A stretch of 44,334 bases of DNA from Chrysomallon squamiferum (taxonomy: Eukaryota; Mollusca; Gastropoda; Neomphalida; Peltospiridae): NCBI GenBank assembly GCA_012295275.1, contig CM022670.1, positions 22,434,921 through 22,479,254 on the forward strand, read 5' to 3'. The position numbers were made by a program, and so were the translations under genes. Shown here one piece after another: positions 1 to 12,939 of this stretch; position 1 is the stretch's first letter, and each line of letters opens with the position of its first letter. The notes under the pieces were generated by a model that made no database searches, had not been told where the DNA came from, and saw only the letters and a program-made list of their open reading frames with translations.

Positions 1-377
1 AACCTTCAAGCGTACGATTCAACTCAGCGAGAAGACCAGGGCATGTATCAGTTTCTCAGCTCCGAGCAGCTGCTTCTGCTGGTTGACTGCCTCTTAGAGT
101 CTCATAAATTTGCCAAAGCTTTCAATTCCAACCACGAACAGAGAAACATTCTTTGGAAAGCAGGTAGGAAAGTATGACATGTAGCAGAAATATTTGTTAA
201 TTGTCGGTTCAAAAAAAGGTTTTTTCAGACCTTCCCCACTATGATCTTCTGCAAAATAACTTAGAAAAATGAAGTTAAAATAAATTTAAGAACAGGTTGT
301 TACAGGAATGTAAGCTGTATTTTGTATTTCCGAATTTCTGCAGAAATTAAATTTTTTTGAAATTAAATATAAATTAA

Positions 378-415
<38 letters not shown>

Positions 416-2001
416 AAATTGGTTCATACATAAAATGAGAATTCTGAGCAATTTATTTCAGTGGGAGTATTTTACTTAAAAAAAAAATGTTTTCTGAACC
501 AGGACTTGTTTTTATATATTTCGTTAATATTTCCAGGCTTTAAAGGTAGGTGTACTTATTTCAACTGCTATTGTTTAGATCTGTGGTAACAGTTTCAGTG
601 TTGGTAGCTGTTTGCATACTGGTGCTGTAAATCAGTTTGTGTGAAGTTGTCAGTTTAGATCTTACAGTATTTACAGTCGTGTTAGAATGTTTTATATTTG
701 TTAAATTTGTCTGTATTTATATAATTATTTTGTGCAGTAAAAGAATTGGACAGTTCATTTGTATCAATAAAAATGAATAATTATAATAAAAATAATTTAT
801 TAAGATTAAAAAATGTTTTTATTTTCTTCATCTGCAAGATAGCTGATGTTAACAAGGCATTTTATGTGTGACGTTTATTTATTTATTTATTTATTTAATA
901 TTTTTATTTTATTTTATTTATTTGCAATGTTATTGGGAAGACAGAATGTTTTTCTTCATAATGTGCATGTCTTTTGTATTCTGACATTGCTTTCTTGAAA
1001 CATTTGTTTAAGGAAATGTGTCTTTCTGTATTGCCATTAACTTTATGCTTAAAATTATTAAATAGTTTCCTGACTAATATCTGTAAAATTTCAAAATGTA
1101 TTTATATCACCCAGGATCTTCTTACTTTGGATGCATTTAACTGAAACTATTTACAAAAGTCAGTGAGGTTGATATAAACTCATTAGTCTGAACATATTGA
1201 AATGACTTCATAAAAATGTTTTATATTATAATTATTTATCACACTGTAATCTGTAAATATTGTTTCAAAAATATTTTGTTAAAAAATCTGACTGCTGTCT
1301 AAATGTGCATTATGAATTATTCCAAATAATCTTCGTTCACTTTTCACTGGATAAAGTTTTAAAATATTTATGAAAACCTATTTTGTGAGGTTTTGTTTGC
1401 AGTTGTAAGTTTTGCTAATTATTTTCTGTGGTTTTTAGTGATATTTCATTTTTCAGTGATGTTTTTTATTTTTATTTTTTTTCCTCTCTCAGCATGATGT
1501 TAATGTTTTGGAATATTTGCAGTAGTAATTCTTTTTCATTTTATTATTAAATCATACTGAGACAATTTAGGAAATACTTGTTTAAAACTTGGAAACCTTG
1601 TAAAACTTGAATCTTTCCCTTTTTCTAAAAAAGAAAGTTGTGTGTTATCTCATTAATTTATTTGAACAATTTCAAGTTTAAAAACTTAATTATTTTAGAT
1701 TTTTCCTAATTTCAACTTTGTGAATGCTATATTTTTTTTGTTTTTGGGGTGGTTAACAATAGAATATTTACTGTATTAATTTTTTTTTTTTTTTTTTTTT
1801 CAGGATTCAAGGGAAAAGCAAAACCTAATCTTCTAAAACAAGAAACTCAAAGTTTGGCCTGCTTGTTAAGAATACTTTTCCGTATGAACAATGATGAAGC
1901 AAGAACAGATGACTGGCCAGCAATAGAGAAACGATTAATAGAGTGAGAATGATTTTACATTTTAGAGACTTTCAGTGGCAAAATAAAGTATAATCTATAA
2001 G

Positions 2002-2062
<61 letters not shown>

Positions 2063-3123
2063 ACATTAGTTCATTTCAGGTAACATTAGTTATGAAATGT
2101 TGAAAATACACAGACCCACTGAAACATTATTCTTGCATATATCTCTGAGTGAATTATAATATTTTTTTTAAAAAGATAGATATATTTATTTTAATGTTTA
2201 ATCACAACTCTGATTGTAGATTGGCTCTTTTCAGGTACAAATTAGGTTTTTAAATTATTTTATTTATTTTTTGATTTAGTATTAATGAAAATTTGGATAA
2301 AAAATACAGAAGTAAATTCCCAGTGAAATTATATATATATATATATTGTGACTTATAATGCTGTAAATTAACCAATATTATTTTAATATATGTTTGTTCA
2401 TTTTTCCTTGTATCTTTGTTCAGTATATGTCAAGAGACTCTGGAATACTTCCTGTCCCTCCAGTCTGATAGTCACAGAGAAGCTTGGAGTAGTTTGATGT
2501 TACTTCTTTTAACACGACTCTTGAAGATGTCTGATGACAGGGTGAGTTGTTTTCATTGTGACATTTAAAAACACAAGGTATCATAATGAACTGAATAGAT
2601 TCTCAGATCCTTTTGTGTTAATTCTTAAAGATTTTTATGTTAGAAATTAAAAACTTGAAAATAGTTAAAATAAATAACAAAAAAAAAAAAAAAAAAAAAA
2701 TTAAGATGTCTTCAGCAGGAATCTTTATAAATGAAACTGTTTTTAAACTTAATTGTTAAGTAGGAATTAGAAAAGAGAGTATGTAAAGTAGTCATACTTG
2801 AGTAATAAAATGTTAATGATGTTTATTTAATAATATATAGTTATTTTGCACATTTCATCCCGATTTTCAAAACAAATATTTTAAATATTATTTCTAAAAA
2901 TAATTTTGAAATTTTAAGAAACAAAAATAAAAATCAGAAAAATTATGAAAATAATTCTTTGACTATTTTATTTTTCTTTATTTTTCAGTTCCATGTTCAC
3001 TCATCAATCTACTACCCTTACCTGTGTGAAATGATAATGTATGATATGAAACTTGAAATGCGCTCGATACTGAAAAAATTTCTGCTGCGTATTGGGACAT
3101 CATTTGGCATAGTGACCAAATAA
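1..3123 (+). CDS. ARFGEF1/2: Brefeldin A-inhibited Arf guanine-nucleotide exchange factor (BIG1/BIG2 type), C-terminal exons only
   Basis: This is the 3' end of a BIG-family gene. These large Golgi/TGN proteins activate Arf GTPases through a Sec7 domain, which would lie upstream of the window. Four coding exons read without a break: 1-163, 1804-1942, 2424-2541 and 2989-3123 (TAA at 3121). Donors are gtagga, gtgaga and gtgagt, and all acceptors end in cag; phases 1, 2 and 0 match. Recognisable BIG C-terminal (HDS4/HUS-type) signatures are [55 protein letters not shown] and LKKFLLRIG. The protein stops about 14 residues after LRIG, earlier than vertebrate BIG1/2 with their proline-rich tail. 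That short tail looks like an invertebrate form rather than damage. The first exon continues beyond the left edge. BIG3-type is less likely given the strong match in the KPNLLKQET block. Confidence 0.95.
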
Positions 3124-3870
3124 AGGAATATTGCTAGCATGAAAAACAACTTACATGGTGAAAAATATGAAACAGAACACACATACAAAGAGTGTACCAG
3201 AATTTATTTCACTATCTCATTACATACAAACATAGAATATAGTAATATAATTTTTATTTCTTGTTGTGTTTAATATATTTGTATATATGGTTATATTTTG
3301 TTACACTGGTGTAGTAAACAATAGTTAATTACTGTATGTCATGTTAATTATGTATAAAGTGAATGGCTACTATTTCAGTTGTGCAAATAGTTTCTACATT
3401 TTGTTGCTATGTGTTTATTTGGCCACCGTTTCTGATCTGTATTAAACCAAAATATATTTAAGAACTGTAAAGTGGAGTTAAACAGATGTCGGTTTTAATT
3501 TTTCTTTACATCGTGCAATACCAGACTATTTTCATTTTAATTAAAAATATACATATATATGTATATATCTATCTTTATTATTAATTGGTGCCTTCATGTT
3601 AAAAGGTATCTTTTAAATTTGAGGACTGGAAAAAATGTAAAAGCTGTTTGTGTTAAAATATTTAGTCACAGACCAACAGATTATAAATTATTTTTATAGG
3701 TATACTTAATATTACCTGACTGATGTTGATATTATTTGTGGTTTGCTTGTCCTGGTGTTGTCTATGTTTATATAAGTATGTGTTACCAAATACATCATAC
3801 ATAACTGTGTATTGTATCTATACAGTACTTACAATATCACTGTACAGTAAATAAAATGAAATGTATTTGT
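3124..3870 (+). other. 3' UTR of the ARFGEF gene, with poly(A) signal
   Basis: AT-rich sequence with no open frame follows the TAA. A canonical AATAAA lies at 3850-3855, just after a TGTA-rich stretch, and is the likeliest first poly(A) site. Other AATAAA motifs near 4749 and 5510 could give longer 3' ends. The exact end cannot be fixed without transcript data. Confidence 0.5.
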
Positions 3871-6800
3871 ACAAAAAATGTTTCTCAGATATACCTTTTT
3901 TATCACTAATTGATGGGGTTTTTTTTCAAAGATCTGAATTAATATTTTCACCCTGGCTATTATGTCATCCACATTTGCCAAGTGTTTAAACATTCCCGAG
4001 TATTGCTAAAGTATTTAATTACAATTAGTTTTCCCTTTTATTATTATTTTTTTAAAACTATGCTAAATCAAATATTTGTACTGATTTCAAATTAAATCAT
4101 TTGGGCACCACTCTGTTTGACATTTAGCTTTATTTTTTTTTTTTTTCAACATTTACAGGATAGTTCATGTTTTATTTCTTCTTGGAGCCAAAGTGGTAGG
4201 TAAATGATTTTCATAAAAAGTGTGGAAGATCAGAATTTAAAGAACACTGATCACTTTTTTCTTACGGAAGAAATGTGAAAATTTTACATAGCCTAACAGA
4301 TATTTGAAATTTAAAAATACCCAAATTTTGGTGGTATGAAGGAATTAAAATATATCTGAAATTCACAATACTTTGATGCCAAATTTGTGTTTTAATTTTT
4401 ATAAGTTGTCAGTTTGATACCATCTCAAAAAGACAGAAATGTAATATTATTCAAGCATTCCTAATGTCATCAGTCTGAAAATGCTCATGTATGCATGCCA
4501 CTTTATTTCACACACAAAATATCATTCCCACAAAAGTGCTTTAGCTTTGTGTTATTTAATTCGATACTTCCTTGTTTTCTTTTTAATATACAAAACCCCC
4601 AAAATGATTATTTGGAACATTTATTATTTGATATTAATGTGTAGAACAGATTTTCTTATATTTGAAACATTTTTTCATTCACACCGAAAATCTGTAGGTT
4701 CCTGACAATAAAACTGTTATGCATGCAGCTTAATAGAAAATTGTATATAATAAATAAAAAAAAAACATACCTTAAATTTATTGAATGCTATAATATATAT
4801 CTTTTTATTTGATTTGTTTGTTTTCTGTTTGTTATCGTTTTCTTTAGTTAATTAATTTAATTTAAAAAAAATTTATTTAAACGTATGTGATAACCTTTAG
4901 ATCTTTAAAAAATGTACAGTAATGGATGTTTTTTTAAAATAAAACTGGTAGCTCTTGCTGTCTAGAAACTGGATTTGACTGTTTCTCAGTTACAAATCAT
5001 GAAAGTTTTGTTGGTCAGTTGTTTCATATTTAAAACATGATTCATTATCTAAATGGGTTTACACTGATCATCTTGCCCATCAACGCCCGAGTGGTATACT
5101 AGCATTCATTAAAAAAAAAATCCTGAGATAACAGTTTTAGGCAGAGTATATTCTCGTGAAAGAAAGGTACCTGTGGGGAAAATCCAGTTTATTATAAATT
5201 AATTTTTAAGTTATTCCAAAATTAGACACTAATTAATTACTGTTTTATTTAATACTAATAGCAATAGGTTTTAATTAATACTGTGATCTAAATATCATTT
5301 TTTTATGGTTTTGCACATGAATTTTTGAGCTGATATATAAATTTTGGTGTTTGGTTTCAGTTTCATTTCTTCTGAAGCAGTCATTCAAGCCAGAGACCAT
5401 GAACTGTATGAAACTGGCATAGAACAGTCTCAAGTAGTTAACTGAGTATTCATGGAAGCCGACATTTCCTTTGTTGTATATTATTTACATAACCTCAGAC
5501 ACTGATATAAATAAATACATATAAAAGAAAACTTGGAGGACAATTCTATAACTACCCTCGATATTTTCTATTCATCGTTGGCACAGTTGTACTACATCAA
5601 AGTTCTGTTTACAATTGTCATTGACATATTGGCTTTTAAGTTATTGTTTCCTTTTAAAACGTAATTACAAAACAACCTGTTTGGTATAAGAAGAATTAAA
5701 AGGTACTTTGGAAAGAACTAAACACAATATAAAGTATTCATTTTAGTGAGCTGGGTGGTCAGCTGAGGTGATTTGCTGTAGGATCCTTAGTGCTCATATT
5801 GGCTGTTTTTTGGTGCAGTTAATGCCACAGTAATGGTTTAACAGCTGCAGTATGTCTATATAAAGGATCACTGAAAGCCAGTCAGAAAATAATAGTATTT
5901 GCATGGTGACGTAATAGTTATCCTCATGCAAGAAGATGTATAACTGTAAATTTAAAGGGTATTATCTGTGTCATGAAAACAAACATTCTTCCTTCTCAGT
6001 GAAGAACTGTCTGCCTGGGAAAAAAATTGGCATTACATTTATTTCCAGTTACACCAGAATGTAGATACAAAACTTCAGTTTGCTGTTTAAAATATCATTG
6101 GCTCAGATTATGAACCACTTATTCTTTTAAAGCAAATTGCTAATTATTGAATTAATATAAATTACCAAGTTCATTGATCTTTTGAAATTATTTAGTTGCA
6201 TTAATTTTGTTAAAGCTAATAATTTTAAGGTTAGTCTGCACTAGCACCTAATTTAACCTAATTTTGTTTCTTCTCTGAAAGCTCAGACAGAGGCTCTGAT
6301 TCTGATAATGAATCACAATTTAATTATTTGACAAATATCGGCTCTAACAATTTTATTTTTGTCATTTTTTAATGGCCAAACCATTTGTAATTGAAAATTT
6401 TAATTATACATTTTTACTTATATATTTTTCATTCTACCTGGAAAATATTTTTAGGAACTTGAGGTGAATTATAGGTAAATGTTTTTCATTTTATAAATAT
6501 TGTTTTAGTAAATTTATTTGTGTATAATTACCACTTACAAACACACACACACACAAACAAATAAAAAAATAATAATAATAAAAAAATTAAATAATAATAA
6601 AAATAATTTAAAAAAAAAAATTATGATATTTATTTTATGATTTAAAAAAATAATTTTTTTAGGATTACTCTATTACAATGTTTTTGATTAAATTATTTAG
6701 ATTGTTGAACAATTAATAATGTTTACATTTTTATTTGCTAATATTAATATTCTGTTCGAAATAAACTTCAGTTCAAAATCACTAATTTGGTCAGTTTACT

Positions 6801-7662
6801 GACAACGTCTGTTATGAAGTTAACTTTTAGTTGTTTTATTATTACAATTATATATTTATTATTACTATTATTTAAATAATTTGTTTGATCTTTTCGTTTT
6901 TTTTTTTTTTTTTTTTGTATTATATTTTATTTATTTTTTTTATTTAATATTATTTTTATTTATTTTCCTATCTTCATTCTTCAAAATGTAATGTATATAT
7001 GTTATTTTGTTATGTAAATATTTATTCTGTGATATAGCCAAGTATTAACTAGGCAAAGTTTCCATTAAAAAAATAACAAATAAATAAATGTTTCTGTATA
7101 TTAATAAACAAAAGTTCAAATGTATACTGCATGTCATTAATTTTATCATCTGTAGAAAACTTGTTTGAGAAATAAAATCTATTCATTTATGTTTTTGTGA
7201 TTTTATTTTTTAAATTTCATCACATAGGTCTACATATATGCACATACACTGACACAAACACACTACAAATGCACACATACACACACAAAATAAAAATATG
7301 TAATTCAGTAATAATTCACATGAACATGCAGTGAATTAGAATACAGTTATCATATAGATCACTGGATACTAAGAAAGCATATACTATCAAAATATATACA
7401 TTTCAGTCTGTCCACAGCACATAACATCTAAACTATTAAAAAATAAAAAATAAATGTATTTATACATTTAGTAATTTATTATTTTTAAATGAGCATTTCA
7501 TATTACAATTAAAAATATGACATGGCAATGAGATAAATGGTTTCGGTAGTGATATTATAGAAAACAAATATGAACTTTAAATCCTCTGCAAAATTTGTTG
7601 AACTTTAACCCTGCTACACTGCCTTTTAGATACTATGCATTATTATTTTTGTTTATAAATTT

Positions 7663-7697
<35 letters not shown>

Positions 7698-8085
7698 TAT
7701 TGTTATTATTATAAAGCTAGGCCAATTTAATTGAAATTATTTTAAACATCAGTTATGGAAATAAATTTATTGCTAAAAAATAGTTTAATTGTTTGATTTC
7801 CATAGATATACATCAAAGACATTTCAGCACGTTTATTTTTAAATAATTATGCATGCGAGATCAAGGGCGTTATAAATAGTCTTTACATAAAAAGTGAATC
7901 TGACTTAGGAAAATATTCAATTTCCTCATGCTATTTTTTACATTATCTTTTGAAGTCTGTATTTTATTATATTTTGTCTATTTTATTATTATTAAAGAAT
8001 TTTTATTCACTTATAAATTAATTTAATTATTTACAAAATAAATAAAGGATAACATATTTTACGGAAAAACACGAATACTAGTCGG
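3871..8085. other. AT-rich intergenic spacer
   Basis: No convincing gene. It holds poly(A)/poly(T) runs, a short (CA)n at 6539-6556, an 18-nt poly(T) near 6899 and a (CAT)n tract at about 7664-7697. The only segment with exon-like properties is 5361-5445, listed separately. ORFs in this stretch, such as 4481-4705, have low-complexity composition and no family signature. Confidence 0.6.
5361..5445 (+). other. Possible alternative last exon (unconfirmed)
   Basis: A good acceptor (tttggtttcag) is followed by one base and then 27 open codons ending in TGA at 5443. The peptide is polar and protein-like (FISSEAVIQARDHELYET...). The start phase needs two bases from an upstream exon. The ARFGEF exon ending at 1942 supplies that phase (GA plus T), so skipping to this exon is formally possible. 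AATAAA motifs follow near 5510. Chance open frame remains quite possible. Confidence 0.2.
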
Positions 8086-8091
8086 AAATTA

Positions 8092-8101
8092 TCGCGGGAA
8101 T
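8092..8101 (-). promoter_or_regulatory. E2F-like site in geminin promoter/5' UTR
   Basis: The sequence TCGCGGGAAT reads on the minus strand as ATTCCCGCGA, containing the E2F core TTCCCGC. It lies 7 bases before the geminin ATG, in an otherwise CpG-poor, AT-rich region. Geminin is a known E2F-regulated S-phase gene in vertebrates, so the site fits its expected control. Function is inferred. Confidence 0.45.
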
Positions 8102-8108
8102 TTCAATC

Positions 8109-10854
8109 ATGAACATGGCTGCTGTGCGAAAGGAAGTGTCCTCGTCTAAAGAAAACCAAGCAAGAGGAAAAGTAATAATGGTGATGTAACATTATTAAAA
8201 CTAAAACATATTTTGAAACTCCTTTCAGTCACTGATAGTGATACATTAATTACTGTTATTCAACTTACTGTCCTTTCATGGCCTGGGCTAAAGCTTTAAC
8301 ATTTTGCTCCAAAACTGCTCCAGTCAGTCATTCAGTAAACTCGTAGTAGAATTTTTCGTTTTTATCTTTGGAAAAACTGAAGATGGGCTTAAACTTTTGT
8401 TGCTTTGAAATTAAGTTTTGGCAAAGTTACCTGCTTATTCAGTTGTGTAATTGTATAAAAATAAAACTTGTGATTTACACAAAACCATGTTAAAGATCTA
8501 GTTCATAAAGAAGAAGAGAGAGAGAGAAAAATATAAAACTAAAAAAACCCAGCGAATAAATGCTTCATTTTTATAAATGATTATACAATATCAGCCTGGT
8601 CTTTCTTCATAAATACCATACATATATTTATTTTTTCTCCCCTTTTTTAACTACAAAAGATAATTATGATGATACATTGATAGTAGGTATGTCACTATGA
8701 TAGGGTTAATAAAAGAAGGAAGTCAGATCCTAGTGTTATAATACTTATTTTAATATTACAGAATTATTTGCAGATCAAATGGTTATCTAATCTTGTTAAC
8801 TTTTTAAAATGATCATTTAATTTGTCTTTCAGGAAAAAGAATCAAGAAAGTCTTTACAGTCGTTACAGGTGTCGGCCAAAGGAGAAACACTAGTAGGCAA
8901 AGGAAGAATCCAGATTCAGGTAGTTAGCAACATTAATATATGTTATATTCACATTTACATTGATAAGTGTTTTTCTTAAGCTTCTTACAGAAAGTCTAGC
9001 ATTTTAATTCCAATGAAATCAAAAGAAGAGCTAGTGTTTGCCTGTTAAGTATGTAACAATAACTTTGTAGTGGAAATACTAAATTTTATTTTTTCATTTA
9101 TCAAATTATGTGTTTTGATTATTTAGTAATAGTATACCAACAAAACATTTTAACAAGCAAACCTTGAATACAACATTATTCCACTGCACATTTGAATTTA
9201 GATTTGTTTTCATTACAGAAAGGCAAGAACAAACAGATAAAGTCATCACAAAACCCAGTTATAGTTTTTTCTGATTCTGAGATTTCGACAAAAGCAGATC
9301 ATGTTGCTAAAAAAAGGACAAGATCTTTAGATTTTTCAATATTAAAAGAAAGATCAACCCAGACTGATGAAATTTTGGAGGATGTTTTTATCAAATCAGA
9401 AGCTGACAGGGAAGCTTTAGAGTTGATGGGTGGAGGTACACTTCATTTATAGATTTAAGTGATGTTATCTAGAGTAAAAATACATTTTATTTAATAAATT
9501 CATTTTTCGTAAAATTAATTTTGTTATTATTTTCACACAATATGTTACCATTAAACCAAGTTTATAAACATGATCAGTGTTAGGATTAATTATATGTTCA
9601 GTTTCTTGTCTGACCACTTCACACCTGTTGATTTTACTCTGTATATTAAGAATTAAATTTGTCATTAAACAACTAATTCTGTTGTGTTGTCAGAACAAGC
9701 TTCAGAGACATACTGGAAGATACTGGCAGAGGAACGAAGAAAAGCTCTCAATGATACACTGGAGGAAAATGAAGAGGTCCTAATTCAGATTTATTTATAT
9801 GCTTCATTTTCAAATTATTCTCTATTTGAACATTCAGAAAAGATAAAGAAACATGTTTTTTCTTCTTCTTTTTTTTTCTTTTAATAGCTGTGTCAGTAAA
9901 TGTCAGTAATATTTTGGAAATAACCTGTTCATGTTCCCATTTTGAATGGCTCTTTTATCATATTCTTACAGCTCTATAAGGAAATAGAAAGCCTACGAGA
10001 AGAAAATCTCAATCTCACTGGACTGGCTGAGAAAGCTAGTTATCTGTCCAACATTTTACAGGTAAGATGAAAGTTCTTGAACTAGTCATTGTTAGATTGC
10101 AGTTGTTGTCTTTGTTCCCTTGTATAAAAATGTTTTTCTAGCAGTCAGAACTTGCATTTTAACTTGCATGAAAAAGATACTGACAGTCTCAAGATTTTGA
10201 AGCTATTTTTGTGGTCTCTTGTCTGAGTTCATGTGCCATATGTGGTTATCATTCCAGGTTCAATCTTTACAAAGATACACTACTTATAAAGTGGTGATTG
10301 TCAGAAACTGTTTGATACAAGACTAGTTAGTATTAGTATATTTGGCATTCAGATATTTATTATAATACATCATGTTCATGTTTGTATAGGAGATTCTCAC
10401 TGATGATGATGATGATGATGATGATGACAGTGTTGAAAAGAATGCAGTAAAAGACAATGAAACAAAACTGAAACAACAGAAAACTGTCAGTTTGGACAAC
10501 AATGATGAAAATAGTTCTTTAAACACCAGCAAAATGTTTTTGTCAGAAAATCTTGTAACAAGTTCACCAGTACATACAATTCTTCACAAGAAAATAAACT
10601 CAACATCATTTCAAGACTGTTCACCAAAAATATCTACAACTGTACAGAATGATGGTGATGTTCATGCAGATGATCAGTGTGATAATAAAACAGTAGTCTG
10701 CTCAGAAAATGATGACTGGATTAATGTGGAATTAGAAAATGACATGGTCACTTCTACTGAACTTGTAATATCAGAGAAACTTGCTGAGAAAAACAGTGAG
10801 AAAACAAAAATTGATACAAAAAAATACAGAAAAATAGACAAAAAAGTTCTTTAA
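8109..10854 (+). CDS. GMNN: Geminin (DNA replication inhibitor, Cdt1-binding coiled-coil protein), six exons
   Basis: Geminin binds Cdt1 in the nucleus and blocks re-licensing of replication origins. Exons: 8109-8171, 8833-8919, 9219-9435, 9694-9776, 9972-10061 and 10390-10854 (TAA at 10852). All junctions are GT/AG with matching phases, giving about 334 residues; human geminin is 209. Residues 26-29 are RKSL, an RxxL destruction-box candidate where human geminin has RRTL. Next comes a SAKGETLVGKG block like the vertebrate SASGSLVGR. The Cdt1-binding/coiled-coil core is in exons 4-5: YWKILAEERRKALNDTLEEN, then LYKEIESLREENLNL. The last exon opens with EILT and a run of nine aspartates, then a long Ser/Asp/Glu/Asn-rich tail of unknown role. 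Start: ATG at 8109 (M-N-M); the third codon ATG at 8115 has a stronger context (aacATGg). Idas/Multicilin and GEMC1 are less likely because the RRKAL core and D-box fit geminin better. Confidence 0.93.
10402..10427 (+). repeat. Coding (GAT)n microsatellite encoding poly-Asp
   Basis: Eight GAT codons plus GAC lie in geminin exon 6 and encode nine consecutive aspartates directly after the coiled coil. The repeat is in frame, so length change would alter the acidic stretch without a frameshift. Confidence 0.85.
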
Positions 10855-11166
10855 ATTGTGTTGTTAATCTGCCTGTAATTTTTTTTTTTTTTCTGCTGGT
10901 TGGTTTAATATACTTAAATAATGTGTCAGATTAAAACCAAGAAAAAAATAACATTTGGTTTGGTATGGTAATTACTAATAATGTTGCTTAACAAATTTGG
11001 TAATTGATTATGTTTTCATTTATTTGTGAAGAAGAAAATACTTTTGTCAAGATAGATAATTCTAAGTGAACTGTTGTTTTTTTTAATTGTATTTTAAAAA
11101 GTTGTATTTCATATAATTTTTTTATAAATGTATTACCTAGCATGTGAGAATTTTCAATGTCTAGGA

Positions 11167-11172
11167 AATAAA
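11167..11172 (+). terminator. Poly(A) signal AATAAA, geminin 3' UTR
   Basis: AATAAA about 310 bases after the geminin stop codon, in AT-rich DNA. It is the first canonical hexamer downstream of the stop and so the likely cleavage signal. Chance occurrence is not excluded at this base composition. Confidence 0.45.
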
Positions 11173-11454
11173 ATGATTTTAAAAAGTTCCCAAGCTAATA
11201 AACATGCCACTTGGATCTGAAGGTAAATCTGTGCAAGAAACAGGAAACCTGCATTATTGTTTTAATATATTTAAATAAAAATATTGATGCTTGTGTTGGA
11301 AGTGTGGAGAAGGTTTTTTTGAAGCAGTTAAGAAGTGGGAGAAATTCAGTTGTAATTTTAATTATAATTTATTACCCATTATGTTTCTGTTGATGTTTCA
11401 GTTTTTACCAAAAAAAAAAAAATATATCAGGTTTGGGGCTGCATTTGTTTACAA

Positions 11455-11950
11455 AATATTTGATGTTCTTTTCTTTCTTTTTTTCACCCCAAATTGTGAT
11501 TAATGATTTGATTGGGTTTTTATTATTTTTATTTTTATTTTTTTGTTTTGGTTTTGTTTGAGATACACTTAATTAATAGTTTGTTGTTCACGAATTGAAA
11601 CTAGTAAGTAATAGTAATTAGTGGCTAATTTTCCCACAAGAAATTTATTTTAAATAATACATAGTTACTTAACTTTTATTTTTAAGAGTATGTTATAAGC
11701 TAATATTTGATGTTCTTTTCTTTCTTTTTTTCACCCCAAATTGTGATTAATGATTTGATTGGGTTTTTATTATTATTTTTTTTGATTTTTTTTTTTTGGT
11801 TTTGTTTGAGATACACTTAATTAATAGTTTGTTGTTCACGAATTGAAACTAGTAAGTAATAGTAATTAGTGGCTAATTTTCCCACAAGAAATTTATTTTA
11901 AATAATACATAGTTACTTAACTTTTATTTTTAAGAGCATGTTATAAGCTG
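11455..11950 (+). repeat. Tandem duplication, two copies of a ~247-bp unit
   Basis: Copy 1 (about 11455-11701) and copy 2 (about 11702-11949) are nearly identical. Both carry tgatgttcttttctttct, then caccccaaattgtgattaat, later cacgaattgaaactagtaag, and end in taagag(t/c)atgttataagct. Differences are mainly in the T-rich low-complexity centre. No open frame runs through it. Confidence 0.9.
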
Positions 11951-12902
11951 ATCAGTGGATAATTTATAAATAAATATTTTTGAACTGTGCTCTGAAAACC
12001 TAAACGAAATGCACTGATAAACAAGAAAATTGTTAATAACATGTTACTTGAATTTTATATTTTCATTTGACTCTTTTGTCAAGAGATTTATTATGACATT
12101 GATAAATTCTGAATTTATTTGTAGAATGAAATGTATTTCACTGATAGTTTTTAAGGAATAAATACTGACTAAATCAGATTTCCATAACGTTTTCAGTGTT
12201 TAAAGTATTTATTATGCATTTTATAATTTTACAGTATTAAAGAGATGACATAGCTTGTTGTATCAAGTCTTGTTTTTAGTACAATAAGCTCAACAAAATG
12301 TTAATGGAATCTTTTATACATGTGTTTGTGTGTGTAGAATTATTTAATTTTTTAAAAGATGAATACATCTTTTGATTTAAAAATAAAATGCTATCTCAAC
12401 AACAACAATAATATATTACCACTACTAGTACTTACAATAACACTAACAACAATAACAGCAACAATAATAATATAAATAAATAAATAGATTATTGAAAGTT
12501 TAACTCCACTCAAACATAATATCGTGATATTGCAAGAACCATAACTCTATAGATAATTTCAGTCAGAAAATATCTTTAATTTCACGATTTATTATCTTTT
12601 TAAAATGATTTAGTTATTTATTATTGGACAACTACCAGATTAAAAGAAAACAAGTTTATTCGATTTCTAAAAAAGAACACATGATTAAACATATTTTTTA
12701 ATAATATACTTGTAAATTACAATGATTTTACAAGAGGAAAAACTAGCTGTCTGCTGTTCGTGTGAAATAGTCATCAATTAGAGAGAGAGAAAGAAGATTA
12801 GAAGTTTATCTATGAATTATATTTGTGATTAAATAACGTTTTTATATTTTTATATAATAAAAGAAATTATCATCATTATTTGTTTGTCTATTTCTCTGTT
12901 TA

Positions 12903-12939
<37 letters not shown>

